Source of the DNA: Trema orientale
Lineage: Eukaryota; Streptophyta; Magnoliopsida; Rosales; Cannabaceae
DNA length: 64,000 nt
Reading direction: 5' to 3'
NCBI GenBank assembly: GCA_002914845.1
Contig: JXTC01000109.1
Location: forward strand, 216,058-280,057
Shown: one piece after another, positions 53,693 to 64,000 of the stretch
How positions within the stretch are numbered: the stretch's first letter is position 1
Layout of the letters: the number at the start of each line of letters is the position of its first letter
Program-made: the position numbers and the translations under genes
The notes under the pieces: generated by a model
What the model was told of the DNA's origin: nothing
The model's input: the letters and a program-made list of their open reading frames with translations, nothing else
The model's database searches: none

Positions 53693-56380
53693 CGCTACAA
53701 TAAAAATCCTCATATGTAACATTTAAAAAGTCACTGTTACTTATTTTTAGTGGCATTTATGGAGTTTGTAATATTTGTAACAAATGTAAAAGATGCTCAT
53801 GCGACTAAAAGTCTAGTGACATTTGAAATGTCACTATATCATCATTTTTAATGGTATTTATAAAGTGCTATACTATATCATATTAGTGAAATTTCTAAAT
53901 ATCAATAAATCATTTAATTTAATAAATAAAAAAATTTAATAGTATAAAAAGAAAGATTTTAATGGTATTTTAAAAATATTATTAAACCATATTAATGACA
54001 TTTGAAAAATATCACTAATTTAAATCACACAAAGAAAATTTATTGTTAGCTGTAAAAATTTGGTTGCTACTTTTTTATAATTAGAAAAAGATATACATAT
54101 GGATTTGTTTTAATTTCTAAAATTATCAATAAAAAACATGTTACTAACGATTGGATGCTAGCAAATTATTATACATAACTATAATTATTGAACGTAAATT
54201 AATCGACTTAATTTTTTGTGCGTTTCTTTTTTACTTTTTACTATTTTATACTCAAATTAATAATTTCAATATAATATTAGCCGCAATGAAAAAGTAGAAA
54301 ACAAATGAAAATTCAATATCAAATAGAATATTTATTGATAAAATAATGAAGTTTACATGAATTAAGAAATTTACACAATAGTGTATAAAAGACAACAAAA
54401 ATAGATCATCTGCTAAAATTGTGAATTAATTTTGACTTGGTTGAATAGTTCTTGTATCTACCTCATCAATATGTCACTCATTGGATTCCTGAAAAATATC
54501 TACTTTGCTTAGATAATTCTTGCACCCATCTCATCGACATGTATCTCGTTGGATTCTTGAAAAATAAATAAGGGAAAAACAAATAAATAATATTTCGTTA
54601 TGGTAAATAATACAAAGTTTCCTATATAAGTAAAAAGAAAGAAGAGAGAAGATTTATACCTAGAGATCAAATTTTATAGATGTGTACTTTCTTTTTCTAT
54701 TTGATTTTGTGTTACCCAAATCGCTATCTTTTTCTCTAGAAACAAGTTGTATCAGATGAACCTTTTTAATTAAATAAGTGAACCTAATAAATAATTCAAA
54801 GAAAATATTAGAAAAGTCTGATAAAATCAAGTCAAAATAAAACAAAACTAGCTTGCAAAAGAAATATGAAATAGAGATTTAGAGATTTGAAGATGACTCA
54901 CATGATTGTACTAAGCTAGAAAAGAAAGAAGATGAAGGCTATGGAAAGATAAAAATATGATATTATAAGTGCTAAACTTATTCTGGAGAGAAGTAGAGAA
55001 GCATTAGTTAGTAGAGTGCATGAAAACACACTATTAGGTAAATAAAAAAATATACGAGTTAGTAATAGATAAGTTAGTTTTCATTTTAAGTTCGTCTCTA
55101 TATGGTGGGATGCTAAATTTTAGGAATTCTAAAAGAAATTAAATTTAAATTTATTTGAAAATTTAGGTAATCTACAAAAACTTTGAATTTAAATTCTTTT
55201 GTTTTTAGTAATCTTGAATTTAAATTATTAACCCTCTACCATTAATTAGAGACACATACTTAGGGCTTGTTTGGGATAACTTTTACTTCTTGAAGTAAAA
55301 ATTTAAAAAGATCTTCTTAAAAAAGATGGTGGGTCTATGCTTCTTTAAAAAGATCTTTTGGATACAAAAAGATCTTCTAAAAATCCATCCAAACATTTCT
55401 AAAAGATCTTTTGAGCTCTAAAAGATCTTTGAAAACTGTACCAAATAGGCCCTTAGTTTAGAATTTATATATATATACACCTAAAAAAAGGGAAAAAATT
55501 AATATATAAATAGAAAAAAGGTTTGTACTTAGTATTGAACACATATACACATATACGCAGAAGTTATGAGTACAACTTTTTTTTTTTTCGAATTAAGTTA
55601 TGGGTACAATTTATACACGCAGGAAGAAACTCTTTTTTTTTTTTCTTAAAAAAAATTAATATGGTTGTAATTATCCTTCCACAGTATTCTGTTTCCTAGA
55701 ATTTTCTAGAAATTGAAAATGAATAAATAAAATATTGCTAAATTCAAAATTAAGTAGCATTTTTCAAATACTACTAAATCCAACTGGTATGAATGAAAGA
55801 GCATAATAATTGAAATTGACTTATATTCGAATATGCTTTGATGTTATTCTTTTTAAATGAATTTTTTTTTCTTTATGCTATTATAGTTTTGGGGAAAGAA
55901 AAAGTACAGAATTCCTTGGGAAAATTTTTCATTATTAAATAGAAGAAACTTGCACGTTGATAAATATAAAGATAATTAAAAGTAAAATATAGAAAGAGAG
56001 AAGCGTAAAATCCTTTTTTCCTGTTTCCCTTATCTTGTTTAATCTTTTTTAAAGAGTGGAAATCATATTTTTCATTTTATTCTAATTCTTAAAATGATCA
56101 ATAATTTGAAATGAATTATAAGTGACATTTTAAAATGTCACTATATCTAGAATTTAGTGATATTTTTAAAATGATATTAAAATTAAATTTAGTGACATTT
56201 CTAAAATACAACTAAATATAAATATTAACAACATTTAAAAAAATGTCATTGCAGATTAATTTTGGTAGCATTTGCTTAAATGTCACTAAATTAACATATT
56301 AATGACATTTGAAAAATGCCAGTGAAGATTAATTTTAATGACATTTTTAAGCAAATGACACTAAGTACAAAGGGCAAAGT
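53693..56380. mobile_element. Possible CACTA-type remnant with GTGACATTT subterminal arrays
   Basis: The left edge CGCTACAATAAAAAT resembles the common plant CACTA terminus CACTACAAGAAAAAT at 13 of 15 positions. Clusters of AGTGACATTT/AAATGTCACT motifs in both orientations occur at about 53715-54020 and 56105-56370, as in subterminal repeats. The 2 kb between is AT-rich and non-coding and carries a nested MITE at 55263-55452. No matching right terminus was found, so the element is either truncated or misjudged. Confidence 0.4.
55263..55452. mobile_element. Tourist-like (PIF/Harbinger-type) MITE, 190 bp
   Basis: Termini GGGCTTGTTTGG and the complement of GGGCCTATTTGG match at 10/12 positions, with TTA on both sides (55260-55262, 55453-55455). 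The interior is full of 'aaaagatctt' in both orientations. Confidence 0.75.
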
Positions 56381-56628
56381 ATGCCAAAAACCCTAAATTA
56401 AATATACCAGTTTAATCATTGTTCTTATAGTTTAGTTACCAAAAGATTGACGTGATTTTACGTTAAGTCATATCTGTTTAAGCTAGCGATCTAGTTATAC
56501 TAATTAAGGTTATTTGTCTTCTTCACATACTTATTCAGTATATGCATCATTAATTATTTGTTTTCTGCAAGGATATTATTGACATTGTGTGCTACAAATG
56601 GATAAAGAATGAATATTTGGAAATGAAA

Positions 56629-56790
56629 CTATTTTGAACTGGTCATCAGGCGTTGTTACTTCAAGTATTTAGTTCGAATTAATAGTACGTATACATTATA
56701 TATGTATATTTATGATGACCGATTACTATTTTGACCTGGTCTATTTATGATGACCGATTACTATTTTGACCTGGTCATCAGGCGTTGTTT
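56629..56790. repeat. Local duplications upstream of the MADS gene
   Basis: A unit of about 35 bp containing 'tatgatgaccgattactatt' occurs twice in tandem (about 56710-56778), and 'tggtcatcaggcgttgtt' occurs at about 56640 and 56775. Confidence 0.75.
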
Positions 56791-56989
56791 TTTTTTTCCT
56801 ACCATGCCAAAAAATAGGAACGAGGGTATCCATCATCAATTCAAAAGAAGAACAACAATAATTTTCCTGTATAATCAAAGCAATAGATGAGGAGGGATAT
56901 ATATCAAGGGGAAGAAAGAAAGATAGCCATAGGGGGCCAGGAGAAAGTATATGCATGGAGAATACATTATCGTGTGTACTGTATCGACA

Positions 56990-57200
56990 GTAAGCTTGAA
57001 CTCGTGTCCTATCCTATTGGTCAAAAGCTGCAAAGAAGGTCCTAGAGCTCTTTGATTCTTCCGGGCGGAGCAATGGGTTAAGGGCACGTGTAAGACCCTT
57101 TTGCGAAGTGACAGAGACTTGTACACGTTCGATTTGTTTTTCTTAGGCATACCGCCATCACTATGGGGCGACAAAGCACTTCCACCACAACTGTGACTGT
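56990..57200. other. Higher-complexity island upstream of the MADS gene
   Basis: About 200 bp that is clearly less AT-rich than its neighbours, with a G-box core CACGTG at 57085-57090. The minus-strand frame across it shows no recognisable domain. It may be a conserved upstream element or DNA of other origin. Confidence 0.35.
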
Positions 57201-57682
57201 AGTAGGAGTACTTTGCTATTATTTATCATTGAAAAGATGCAAAACCCAACACTACTACACTAGCTAGTACAGGCTACAGCTCCCTTCTCCTGACAAGTGG
57301 CCAACAAAAAAAAAAGAATAATAAATAAAAATGAAAAAGATCAAAAAGAAAAAGAAAAAGAAAAAGAAAAAGAAGAAGAAGAAAAATGAAATCCTTTATG
57401 ATTAGGTCCATCCATACTATAGCTCACCAATCTCTTTCTAGATAGAGAGAGAGGATTAGAGAAAAAGACAAGATACTAAATATAAAAACATATATTAATT
57501 ATTAATATTCATGTAACAGTACTAGTTTAGTTTAGCAATAAAAACAGTTGTCTTCTTTAAATTTTGTAACAGCACTGCAATGATTAAGGAGTACAAATAA
57601 TAAGTACAATGGTGATTAAGGAGTACTAATAATAAGATCAAGATTTTTAAATAAGTTAACGCCATATATTCTTATAGGGGAT

Positions 57683-57842
57683 GGCTACGGTAGGGGCGTC
57701 CCTACGTAGGTTCATGCCTTAATTATCGTTGGATGGAAATCTGTGGAGAATAACGGGAATCTGTGGAGAATCTATTTATATACAGATTCCCATCCAACGG
57801 TGAATAGACAGAGCCCTATGTAGGGGCGCCCCTACTGTAGAC
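57683..57842. mobile_element. Hairpin MITE about 380 bp upstream of the MADS start
   Basis: The outer arms GGCTACGGTAGGGGCGTCCC and the complement of GTCTACAGTAGGGGCGCCCC pair. Inner arms pair as well ('cgttggatggaaatctgt' with 'acagattcccatccaacg'), giving an almost complete hairpin of about 160 bp. It is GC-rich against an AT-rich background. The target duplication was not resolved. Confidence 0.75.
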
Positions 57843-58103
57843 GCGCCCATTTTTATATATATAGACACTTAGTAATTTTATTTTTTTTACTTATATATAT
57901 ATTAATTTTGCTAATAAAAATTTATCATGTATATTTTTTATATTAAAAAATAAGAAAAAAAAAGTATTAATAATATACGTTTTTTTATATACCTCATAAT
58001 AACTGTTAGATCACCGTTAGATGATGATCAAACGACTAAAAAAAAAATATCTACGCATAAATAAAAAGAGAAAAAATACCTAGATTGGCAACCATATATA
58101 TAT

Positions 58104-58116
58104 ACACGTTCTTATA
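58104..58116 (+). promoter_or_regulatory. Candidate TATA box of the MADS gene
   Basis: A TATTTATAAGG stretch about 105-115 bp upstream of the ATG in an AT-rich region. The TSS is unknown. Confidence 0.35.
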
Positions 58117-58220
58117 TTTATAAGGCGGAGGAATGAATTAGGTATAGCTTTATATGATAGATTTGAGCTGAGAAAATAGATCGGGAGATCAGATCATAAT
58201 ATTGAGCTAGGAGGGAGAAT

Positions 58221-58861
58221 ATGGGAAGAAGAAGAGTGGTGTTAGAGAGAATCGAGAACAAGATCAACCGGCAAGTGAGCTTCTCAAAGCGCAGGAATGG
58301 TTTGCTCAAGAAAGCTTATGAGCTTTCTGTGTTGTGCGATGCTGAAGTTGGCGTCATCATTTTCTCAAGTCGTGGCAAACTCTCTGAGTTTGGAAGCACC
58401 GAGTATGTATATAAATACATTACACTTTTCTCGCTCACATATATATTATATGTATATTGTCTAGCTTTTAAAGATTTTCTATGACTAATTTCGATTCACA
58501 ACGTACTGATTAAACCCAAAATAGATTTAAAAGATTGATTTAGGGTGCTATATGGACGTGAAGTACTCCATTATATTGTGCCTTTAAGCAAACGCTTTGG
58601 TGGTTTTGTTTCTTCTCTTTTTAGCAAAAATGAAAAGCTTTGTTGTCAAATATTGGATATGGAGCTGACTACCGATAGCAGCTTAACACGTCTCATCCTC
58701 TCTTGCCCCTTTTCTGTTTTTTTTTTTTAATTATTTATTTTGCAAATCCAGAGATATTTAATTAGTACGAATGTTTGTCTAGTCCTGACAGATGTTGATC
58801 AAGTTCTAGGGTTTGTGATTTTTGGTTCCATTTCCACTTTCTTTGGCATTTTGTATTTAGG

Positions 58862-58897
<36 letters not shown>

Positions 58898-61800
58898 GTT
58901 TCCCTTCATTTTGCAGAGTCATTTTCAGCACGATTTCTTTTCTGGAGTACTTCGATCAAGTTTCTTAATCCAATATATTTGCTTGGATTTTCAAGAATTA
59001 TGTTTATATATTTTTTTGTACTTTCTAATAGATAATTCATTTAATTAATTTAAGTGATTTGATGTACAGGAATTGCACAAAGAGCTTGTTTTCTTTTCTT
59101 TTTCCTTTTTTTTTTTTGAAGAATAAATCAAGATTCTTCAAATATCTAATGTTCTCTTAACTTTTTAATGTCAGTGATTTATTCTTCTTTGTATTTTATA
59201 TTTGAAACTGAAATTTGCTGGTGTACTAATTGTTAAATCATTATCTTCGCTGATTAAATTAAGAACTTTTTCTATAACATGATCATTTGGAGAATAGGAG
59301 CATATATAATGACCTTCCCTCGTTTTAATGACCTTTCCTCGTTTTAATTACCTTTCTCTGTTCCGTAATCTTTTTCGGTTATATATTTATTTTTAAATAA
59401 CATCAAATTACTATTTCCCTTTTTCTTGTTTTTATTTAGGAAAAAGAATAATATGCATCTAATTACAAATTACTATTTCCCTTTTTCTTGTTTTTATTTA
59501 GGAAAAAGAATAACATGCATCTAATTACTATTTCACTCTTTTCTTGTATTTTATCTAGGAATTATTAGATTTTCTATACATACAGTACTACATAAACGTC
59601 GATCTTATTATACCTTTTATTGTTTGCCATGTAAACTGTAAGAAAATACAAATAAGTAAACTGAAAAATACGTGATTACTAGTTATTAAATAGGCCAGAA
59701 GTGGTTGACCAGTTTTCGTGATTTGGCATCAGCGTGAATACAACTCTAGAGCGGTACCGGCAATTTTGTTACGCCTCATCACAAGACAACAATATTGTTG
59801 GAGATGAAGCACAGGTTTGATTTATAATTTTTAGCTCTCCAATTTGAATTTGGAGTTATATATATAGCTTTCGGTTTTAGAGAGATATTTGATGAAATAA
59901 TAAGACGACCAGTGTTATTAACTAGCTAGCCACTCTTGAACTGTGCCCGTACATTGTTGATGAACTGGAGTTATGTATGATTGGAAACGAATGTGTAATG
60001 CGTACGTGTAAATACACACATATACACAATTAGGCTGAAAACATGAGTTGTTAGTTGTAATTTGATTGGCTTTCCACATTTTGAATATCAACGCAAAAAG
60101 GTGTGCTAGCACTAAATTTAGCATGCTATCAGTTTCAAAATGCTAAATTTAGCACTCACTCTTTGAGTTATGCTCCAGTATTGTCATGCTGAAAGAAATT
60201 ATATCTGTATTTAAATATTGTTTTTAGTTACAAAAGGGTGTTTTCATCTTATTAACTATTATTATTTTATTTTCTAATTATACACCTACTTATCATATGG
60301 AAAAATTGTGAGTTTAGAGCCAATATTAAATTTTAACATTTTAGCATGTGCAATTCTTAGTACTATAATTGACGCATAAAATAGTATATGCTAAAATTTA
60401 TACTAAATTTATAAATGTACGACGTCACTTTTCCTGACCATATGCTAAAATTTGGCATTGATATATAAAAGGTATAGTATGTCTAGATTGGAGACGTTAA
60501 GAACAAAGAGTATGCATGTTTTATATTTCTAGAAATATCAGTAGTAAGTAGTCCTGTTGAGAAAGTATAAGAGATAGAGTTAAAAGGATCGTTGAACGGA
60601 GAGAGATCGAGATATGAGGCCGGCCGGGAGGTGAATAGAGACACCCAATACGAGACCACTAGGTCTATAGGCTTGAGTTTGTATCTTGTAAATTTATATG
60701 GGGAATGTGTGCTCTCATCCAACGTTGATTACTTTGAAGAACCACATGTGTGAATAGTTTAATATGCGTGATTTTAATATTTTGTGTTCCTAAATTTGAG
60801 CTTTATTGATAATTACCTAATAAGTACTAATAAAATTAGGGAATTATTTGACATGGATATAGTAATTTCGACTAAAATGACTTTTTTTAGATGTATTTTG
60901 GAAAATAACTTTTTAATTAGTATCAAACAGTGTTTTATGACGAAGGTCATATACTAAAATTATGACTCTTTTAGAACTAATTAATGAGATTACAAATGGT
61001 GTGACCCCATCACATGACAGTTAACACTACTAAAAATATCATTTTAGTCCAAATTACTACTAGTTAGGTCCATTCACCCATAAAATTAAGCTAGTAATTT
61101 GGATACCTTTTCTCATATTATTTAATTTTTCTTTTCTTTATGTATTTTTCTTTATTATTGTTGATCCTGCAGAACTTACTCCTGGAGATTCCAAAATTGC
61201 AGGCTAAATACGAGTCTCTTCAACGCGCAGAGAGGTGTTGATACCTGAATTTTGATCAGACTTTACATATGAGCTTTTACTTGTTATCAATGAATTCATA
61301 TACACTAAGCGTTGCTTCTTATAAAAGCTTTGTAGCAATGGTTACAGACTGTACACCATTTTGGCCATATATATATTCTTGGTTATGTTCTAACTATCCC
61401 TCGTTAATATGCATGATTTAAGGCATTTTCTCGGAGAAAATCTTGAGGAACTTGGCCAGAAGGAATTGCAAAATCTTGAGAAACGGCTTGATAGGACTCT
61501 CACACAAGCTAGACAACGGACGGTAAGCACTTCATTGATACTAACTCAATGTTAACAGCACAAAATCGCATGCACTACTCCAATGCAAAGGCAATTGTAC
61601 CGAGAGTGAGTAAAGAATAATATTAATAAGGAGATAAATATACTTATACCATATATATATATGTATATAGTTCTTAATGAATAATTCCAACAAGATAATA
61701 TCAGAACGGAATGACCAATAATTCCCTGCTAGAAAATATATTGAATGGGAAAAAGAGATACAAAAAAGTTTCTAACAAAACAACCAACCACAGAAATACA

Positions 61801-63791
61801 CAATTTAAAACAACTATCCTGCTGAAGCACGTTTAAACCTAATTAAGCAAAGTTTAATAGGAAAAACCTAGTCAAGAAAAAGAGTACTACAGAGAAAACG
61901 GTAGTAAACATATTTCTAAAGTCTAACCTCACATCACTTACATATATATCCCACCCTCAAACATCTTATGTCTGATCATTATTATAGTCCACATATTAAT
62001 ATTGTCAAAATAATAAATTGCATATGTATCTTGGACAGATATATATGATATACCATTCCATGTTGTCTGATCAATTTTAGTATCCTAATTTATATCGAAC
62101 CAATGAATTGATGCTGTATTATATTAAAATTTTAGAAAATGACAAATTAAAAAAAAATAGTTCCACAATTTTAAATTTTTAGATGTTTTTACTCATAATT
62201 GGTTAGACACAAATAGGAATTTATTATTAAGTGATTACATAACTAATTGATTAGTAAGCACACCTCACCTCCCTCCATATATAACTAGCCCAAAAATTTC
62301 CATATCTTGTTAACATTTTGTACGTTTCCTGTGTTTATATATATATATATATTGTATTTTTCTAATAATAGTTGCTTCCCCTTAACTGCTATTCCTGTTA
62401 TTTCTTTATAGCTATGTTTGGTATATAGGATAGGATTGAACTATTTTAAAGTATTGAAATGGATTGGATAGGATAGGAAAGATAGGATTATAGTCCAATC
62501 CTATTCTATGTTTAGTGTGCTATTTTTTGTTAGGATAGGATTAACATATGTGTTTTATAGTTTTAACTAAATAACAATTTTCAGGTTTGATTAATGAGAA
62601 AAATACCACTTTTAAAAATTAATTAAAATACCATTTTTAAAACTCAATTTTATAAAAATATTATTTTTAAAAAACGTATTTATTAAAATAGCACTTTAAA
62701 AAAAAATGTTTAAAAAATCACTTTGAGAACTTAATTTTGGAAAAAAATATCGTTTTTGCATAATTATTTTCAAAAATGCCACTTTTAAAAAATATTTCGA
62801 AAAGTACTATTACTGGTTTTATCATTTTAAAAGTTAATTTCGAAAATACCATTTTTAATGCTTTATTTCGAAAAGTACCATTTTTTCCTACTTCAAAAAC
62901 ATTCTATTACTTTTAGTCAAATTCCTAGTCCTTCCCAATCTCAAATTCTTAAGAAGATAAGATTATCCTCTTTTAAGAATATTATTTCTTGAATAGATTA
63001 TTTTAATCCAATCTAATTCTTCTCATATGCATGTGCCAAACATGAGATTAATTTCAGCTAATTTAATCTCATCCTTATTCTACATTCCATATGTACAGCA
63101 ACATCCTATTATCCTATTAATGTCACAAAGATATACTATATTGTTGAATCAAGTTGAGGTTTTTACTAATTTTTATTAGACTTCGATATCCATGAAGAAT
63201 CCTTAATGCACAGCACATTGTCTCATTAATCCACGATTGATAGGATTTAGAACATAAGACTTTTTATGCGTGCGTGTCCTCTGTCTCAACTGCATTAAAA
63301 GTGTACAAACAATATTTCAACTCAAGTTTAATTTATGTATACCAAACCACGTTCTAATCAATCATAGGTAGTTAGTCTGATATGAGTTTGACTAAGCTAT
63401 AAGAATGTGAGGTACAAAAAGTATAAATAAATTAGAACATGCTTAGTACATAGCTACATATGCATTATGTGTTCTGTGTTCATATTTTGGTGAAATTACT
63501 TAAATGACATTATTTAGTGTGCGAATATAAGGACTCGTTCGGTATCTATTTTGTTTTCTATTTGCTTAAACAAAAAAGTGAAATGAAGGGCGGTGCTTAA
63601 AACGCTCTCCACCATACTTCAGTTTTCTAACCAATTAACAAACTATGAAAATACCGCATTCATTATTTGTTTAATTCTACTATTGTTAGAGACAAAAAAA
63701 AAAAAAAAGAATTGATAAGTACTTTCCAATCTACCGTTTGCAAATGCAGATGCACATGATGGTAGAACGACTGGAAGAACTCCGCAGAAAG
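58221..63791 (+). CDS. AGL6-like MIKC MADS-box transcription factor (5' part; continues beyond window)
   Basis: A nuclear DNA-binding regulator that binds CArG boxes as dimers or tetramers, probably in flower development. Exons: 58221-58402 (182 nt), 59733-59814 (82), 61173-61234 (62), 61423-61522 (100) and 63750-63791 (42). The 62/100/42-nt exons are the classic MIKC pattern. Residues 1-60 are a MADS domain ([20 protein letters not shown], then [20 protein letters not shown]). The I region reads [16 protein letters not shown]. The K domain includes [20 protein letters not shown] and TLTQARQR, closest to AGL6, though it lacks the usual GPLS in its first helix. Exon 5 appears to end AG|GCAAGA, a GC-type donor. 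The remaining K-domain and C-terminal exons lie outside the window. A divergent AGL6 or SEP-related gene cannot be excluded. Confidence 0.9.
58864..58893. repeat. (CT)n microsatellite in MADS intron 1
   Basis: About 15 CT units in the 1.3-kb first intron. Confidence 0.9.
59405..59560. repeat. 62-bp tandem duplication in MADS intron 1
   Basis: Two nearly identical 62-bp units ('aattactatttcccttttt' to 'atgcatctaattac') and a diverged partial third. Just before them 'cctttcctcgttttaat' is also repeated (about 59310-59350). Confidence 0.85.
62410..63060. mobile_element. Possible MITE-bounded segment in MADS intron 4
   Basis: The left end carries 'atgtttggtatataggatag' and the right end 'atgtgccaaacatgagatta', partly complementary. 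The interior holds the minisatellite at 62598-62885. No target duplication is evident. Confidence 0.35.
62598..62885. repeat. ~30-bp AT-rich minisatellite in MADS intron 4
   Basis: Some eight to nine degenerate units based on 'aaaataccatttttaaaa' followed by 'ttaatttcga'. Confidence 0.7.
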
Positions 63792-64000
63792 GCAAGATCA
63801 CAACCATTGGTACACGTGTTATATACATATATATACTATTTATATATTTACTCCTATATACTTGTTGCCACACATGCAAAGCTTGGTCGTTTTGATCAAT
63901 TATTCCACATTTTCACCTCATCTAATTTTATTATCACCTCACAAGTCAGCAGTTCGTTTTATTGTTTATAATGTCTCTGTCTGACTGTTAGCTATTAATG

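Noticed and set aside
57080-57105. GTGTAAGACCCTTTT resembles part of a TAS3 tasiR-ARF
   Set aside because: Only part of the 21-nt sequence matches, no miR390 site was seen nearby, and there is no phased repeat. Treated as coincidence.

Overview
This is nuclear DNA from a flowering plant, most likely a eudicot. It is strongly AT-rich, its genes are split by GT-AG introns, and long gene-poor stretches are filled with LTR elements, SINEs, a Helitron and many MITE-like inverted repeats. I cannot name the species. There are four real protein-coding genes: two tandem gibberellin 20-oxidases (minus strand, 5.7-7.2 kb and 10.6-12.0 kb), a complete plastidic phosphoglucomutase of 21 coding exons (minus, 32.7-37.7 kb), and the first five exons of an AGL6-like MIKC MADS-box gene (plus, from 58.2 kb, running off the right edge). 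Almost every other open reading frame is a chance frame in AT-rich DNA or lies inside a repeat.

Layout. 1-4.5 kb: intergenic. 4.5-12.3 kb: the GA20ox tandem pair with a duplicated 3' flank and a degenerate array of about 100-bp repeats around the downstream copy. 12.3-32.5 kb: a 20 kb gene desert with three SINE copies (two made by one later 251-bp tandem duplication), a retroposed insertion with a 15-bp target duplication, several foldback/MITE elements, AAACGACA-type motif arrays and a minisatellite inside an inverted repeat. 32.7-37.7 kb: PGM. 39.3-40.4 kb: a candidate Helitron. 41.4-50.2 kb: a gag-only Ty3-type LTR element flanked by a perfect 5-bp duplication, with two separate solo LTRs nested in it. 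50.2-58.2 kb: MITEs, a SINE and a possible CACTA-type remnant. 58.2-64 kb: the MADS gene with large repeat-bearing introns.

How the genes relate. GA20ox makes precursors of bioactive gibberellins, PGM feeds plastid starch synthesis, and the MADS gene is a floral regulator. They do not form one pathway, but their linkage is informative: in Arabidopsis GA20OX2 and plastidic PGM1 are adjacent on chromosome 5 with the SOC1-like genes AGL72 and AGL71 close by, so this window looks like the same ancestral block expanded by transposons. I found no clearly novel biochemical system. The most interesting items are the GA20ox duplication with unrelated upstream sequences, the nested LTR structure, the SINE duplication, a likely GC-AG intron in the MADS gene, and a compact hairpin MITE about 380 bp upstream of the MADS start.
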